Shown here one piece after another: positions 61,626 to 64,000 of a stretch of DNA of 64,000 nucleotides. Every line of letters begins with the position of its first letter. Position 1 is the first letter of the stretch. The stretch is from Sipunculus nudus. Its lineage: Eukaryota > Annelida > Sipuncula > Golfingiida > Sipunculidae. The DNA lies in contig CM049315.1 of NCBI GenBank assembly GCA_026874595.1, positions 34,304,164-34,368,163 of the forward strand. Direction: 5' to 3'. The notes under the pieces are model-generated. The model saw only the letters and a list, made by a program, of their open reading frames with translations, ran no database searches and had not been told where the DNA came from. Made by a program: the position numbers and the translations under genes.

Positions 61626-64000
61626 TATGCAACACACCCCACTCTATTTCCCCTTGCCACTCAATCCATGCCTCACTTCACCCGTCCCACTCTAATTTTG
61701 GCGGATACACGTAGTCACTTGTCGATTAACCGTATTCTAGTTTTACACTGTTTTTTAGGTGTGACCAACACTATCTAGGGAGACAACCAGAACAACATGT
61801 CCACCTTATGCCTATGAAGTAAAACAATTTCTGTGCATAATAATGTAATCATTACCCCTATTTTGTAAAAAAAAATTGTTGTAATTAAAATTTTGTTAAA
61901 CCAAACCATGGTTAGCCCAAAGTCATATATTATAACTATATATATACAGTAACTCATAACAAAAGGAAATTATAATCTCAATACCAATATTTCATAATTC
62001 TTACAAATTTAGATGGATGCTGATGCACAGACAGGTTAATGTTTCTTTATTTTACTTGTTTTAGATGCATCAGGGACTTATTATCAGGTCAATTTTCAAG
62101 AGTATATCACTGAGGTATAAAACCAGAGTGAATGATAATTCCAGAAGATCAAAATGTTTTCTAATACCATGGTCAACAAAAACACCAAAAGAGCTCCCAG
62201 CAGTGATGTAGACAGGAAATTCCCAGGTCACATGACTTGTCCATGGTGATCCCATCATGCATTAGTAATGAAAATCACTTAGCTTTTTCACACAATCACT
62301 TTACTGCTTTGACATGAAGAAATCAGAATAACAGTCTCATGTGACATAATCATAGAGGTACCATCTAAGGCCTCTCTGGTATCTGACCTTTATCTTTGTG
62401 AAAGAAACATTTTTCTCTCCCCCACTGTTTGATGTCATTGTCTGTTTTTGCTGACACAGAACCCCCATTGTTAAGATAATGATGCAATTTTCCTCTCTAT
62501 CACGTCCATATTGTGCCATATACGGGGTGCCTGAGAACCCTATTATTATGTTATAACTAGCTTTACAATCTTTCAATCTGTGCTAAATCTTCAGAAACAC
62601 AACATGATCAGAATCCTATATGAGCTCATGAAGAAATCCTAAAATACATTTCCTGCCCTAAATGAGACAGTACACACATTGATACATCAAATGATTTAAA
62701 ATGTTTTTGCTATATGCTAGATCAGGCTATATTTATTATGGTAAAGTACAATCAATAGCTCTTTTGATGGATTTTTTTCTGTCATGTTTAATGAAACCTT
62801 TCATTCATCCAGTCTGAAAAACAGCAGATATGTGGGAGTCTGAAAGAAATTTAAGTCTGTTTATGAGGATCTGGGGTTGTTACTTTGTTAACTGTTGTTA
62901 ATGGAAACTGAACATGATCTTATTCAAGTACACCAAATAAGCCAAGAATACATGCTGACCAGACAGATTGGAAAAGAAGAAATAAGACTTGCCCTTTCAA
63001 GTGGAGCAATTCAGCAAAACAAATTGACAAATCCAGACTGAATTTGCTGCTGTGGTTAGACACTAACAATCTTTCTGGAGAATTTCCTATTCCTAGAGAC
63101 AAAGAAAATGCCTGGCATGTCAAACACCAATCTGTACCTAATACAATAATCCTTTCTTCCACTTAAATGTTTGTTTTTTTTTTTTTTTGCCTAGGTTGGT
63201 CAATGTTTCAACCATTACTTGACATACTTCTGCCATACTAATATAAACATAAATATATTTAGTAAGTCACCTAAAGTAATAAAGTTGGTCAATTATTTTA
63301 AAATTTTCAGTTACATTGACTGATCTCTTTCTTTTAAATATGCGTGAGAGGATTTAAATATATCAATGACATAATATGCTTCCACAGACAAACAAGGACA
63401 TTTTGACATCAGGCAACATGGCTACCACCATTTTTACTCTGAACATGCGTATCCAAATATATATTACAAGCATAAAGAGTTATCAATGACCATCAAACAC
63501 ATATACTGGCACCAGAGGACTGCGTGCAATAATCTTTCATTATCAAAGACAGGACAATACATTCAACACTTTTATAATGCATTTGCTTATCCTATGAATT
63601 GGTGATTCTTCAGGTTATGTTCTTGTATTAATTTCTTTCGTAAAGAAGGTTTCCTGTGTACTCTAGCTACATCAGAAAAAAATTGAGAACTCAAATATAC
63701 TATAAAAAATTCCCATGGAAAATCCACAACAGAACCAATCTTTCCAAGCAAGAGATTCACTTAAATTAGGGGAAGCATACATTAAGGGATCAGAGGGTTT
63801 AATTACAAAGGGCAAGTAGGCATGAAATCCCACAAGGCGCCTCTAGAAAAAGCATCGCCCAGTCATGTCATGTGCAGAGGCTTTAAAAGGGGCAAGAGAG
63901 AAGGGGGCAATGGTGGGGACAATAATTAAAGTAATTAATTGTGTAGCTAATATGCATAAAACAGAAGAAAATATAACTTTCTTAGAAGGAAGTACTGATG

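Larger units (their letters stand above)
56375..64000. other. Probable large intron of the FRMPD-like gene
   Basis: No FERM or PDZ coding sequence was recognised on either strand. Because the exon at 56374 is entered by a phase-0 acceptor, an upstream exon must exist; it is either very short here or beyond 64000. Contains the SINE remnant (60290-60412) and the tandem repeat (61395-61625). Confidence 0.55.

Overview
The window is animal nuclear DNA with long AT-rich intergenic stretches, abundant microsatellites, large introns and dispersed repeats. The repeat types (hairpin-headed repeats with GTCC runs, short hAT-like elements with GGCGGATCC termini) and the two recognisable proteins suggest a mollusc, probably a bivalve. 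That placement is inference. Nothing prokaryotic or viral was seen.

Only two protein-coding genes can be supported well, both on the minus strand. (1) 23994-25169 is an intronless FAM181-family gene of 391 residues. It carries the family's conserved block and, further on, an LxxLF helix followed by a YAP-like omega-loop motif, so it should bind TEAD transcription factors. (2) 56374-43161 is the 3' part (1371 residues on six exons) of a scaffold gene of the FRMPD1/3/4 group (FERM and PDZ domain proteins; FRMPD4 is also called Preso). The PDZ and FERM parts are not in the window and should lie beyond position 64000. All exon borders fit in phase. One exon is a 21-nt microexon that inserts seven residues into a motif matching vertebrate FRMPD4, and three GCATG (Rbfox-type) sites lie just upstream of it.

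Layout: 1-13.9 kb is gene-free and holds microsatellites, a tRNA-derived SINE candidate, a hairpin-headed repeat with ~300-bp tandem units, two copies of a hAT-like element, a 39-bp perfect inverted repeat and a degenerate tandem repeat. 13912-15135 is a clean solo LTR with 5-bp target duplications. 15.1-23.9 kb is AT-rich and empty apart from simple repeats. 24-25.2 kb is the FAM181 gene. 25.2-43.1 kb is intergenic, with a few weak small-ORF candidates (28285, 32862, 33086), a local duplication and a second hairpin-headed repeat. 43.1-56.4 kb is the FRMPD-like gene. 56.4-64 kb has no recognised exon and is most likely a large intron of that gene, with a degraded tRNA-SINE and a degenerate tandem repeat.

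The most noteworthy items are the microexon with its regulatory motifs, the bipartite YAP-like TEAD interface of the FAM181 protein, and the dense proline-motif arrays of the FRMPD-like scaffold.
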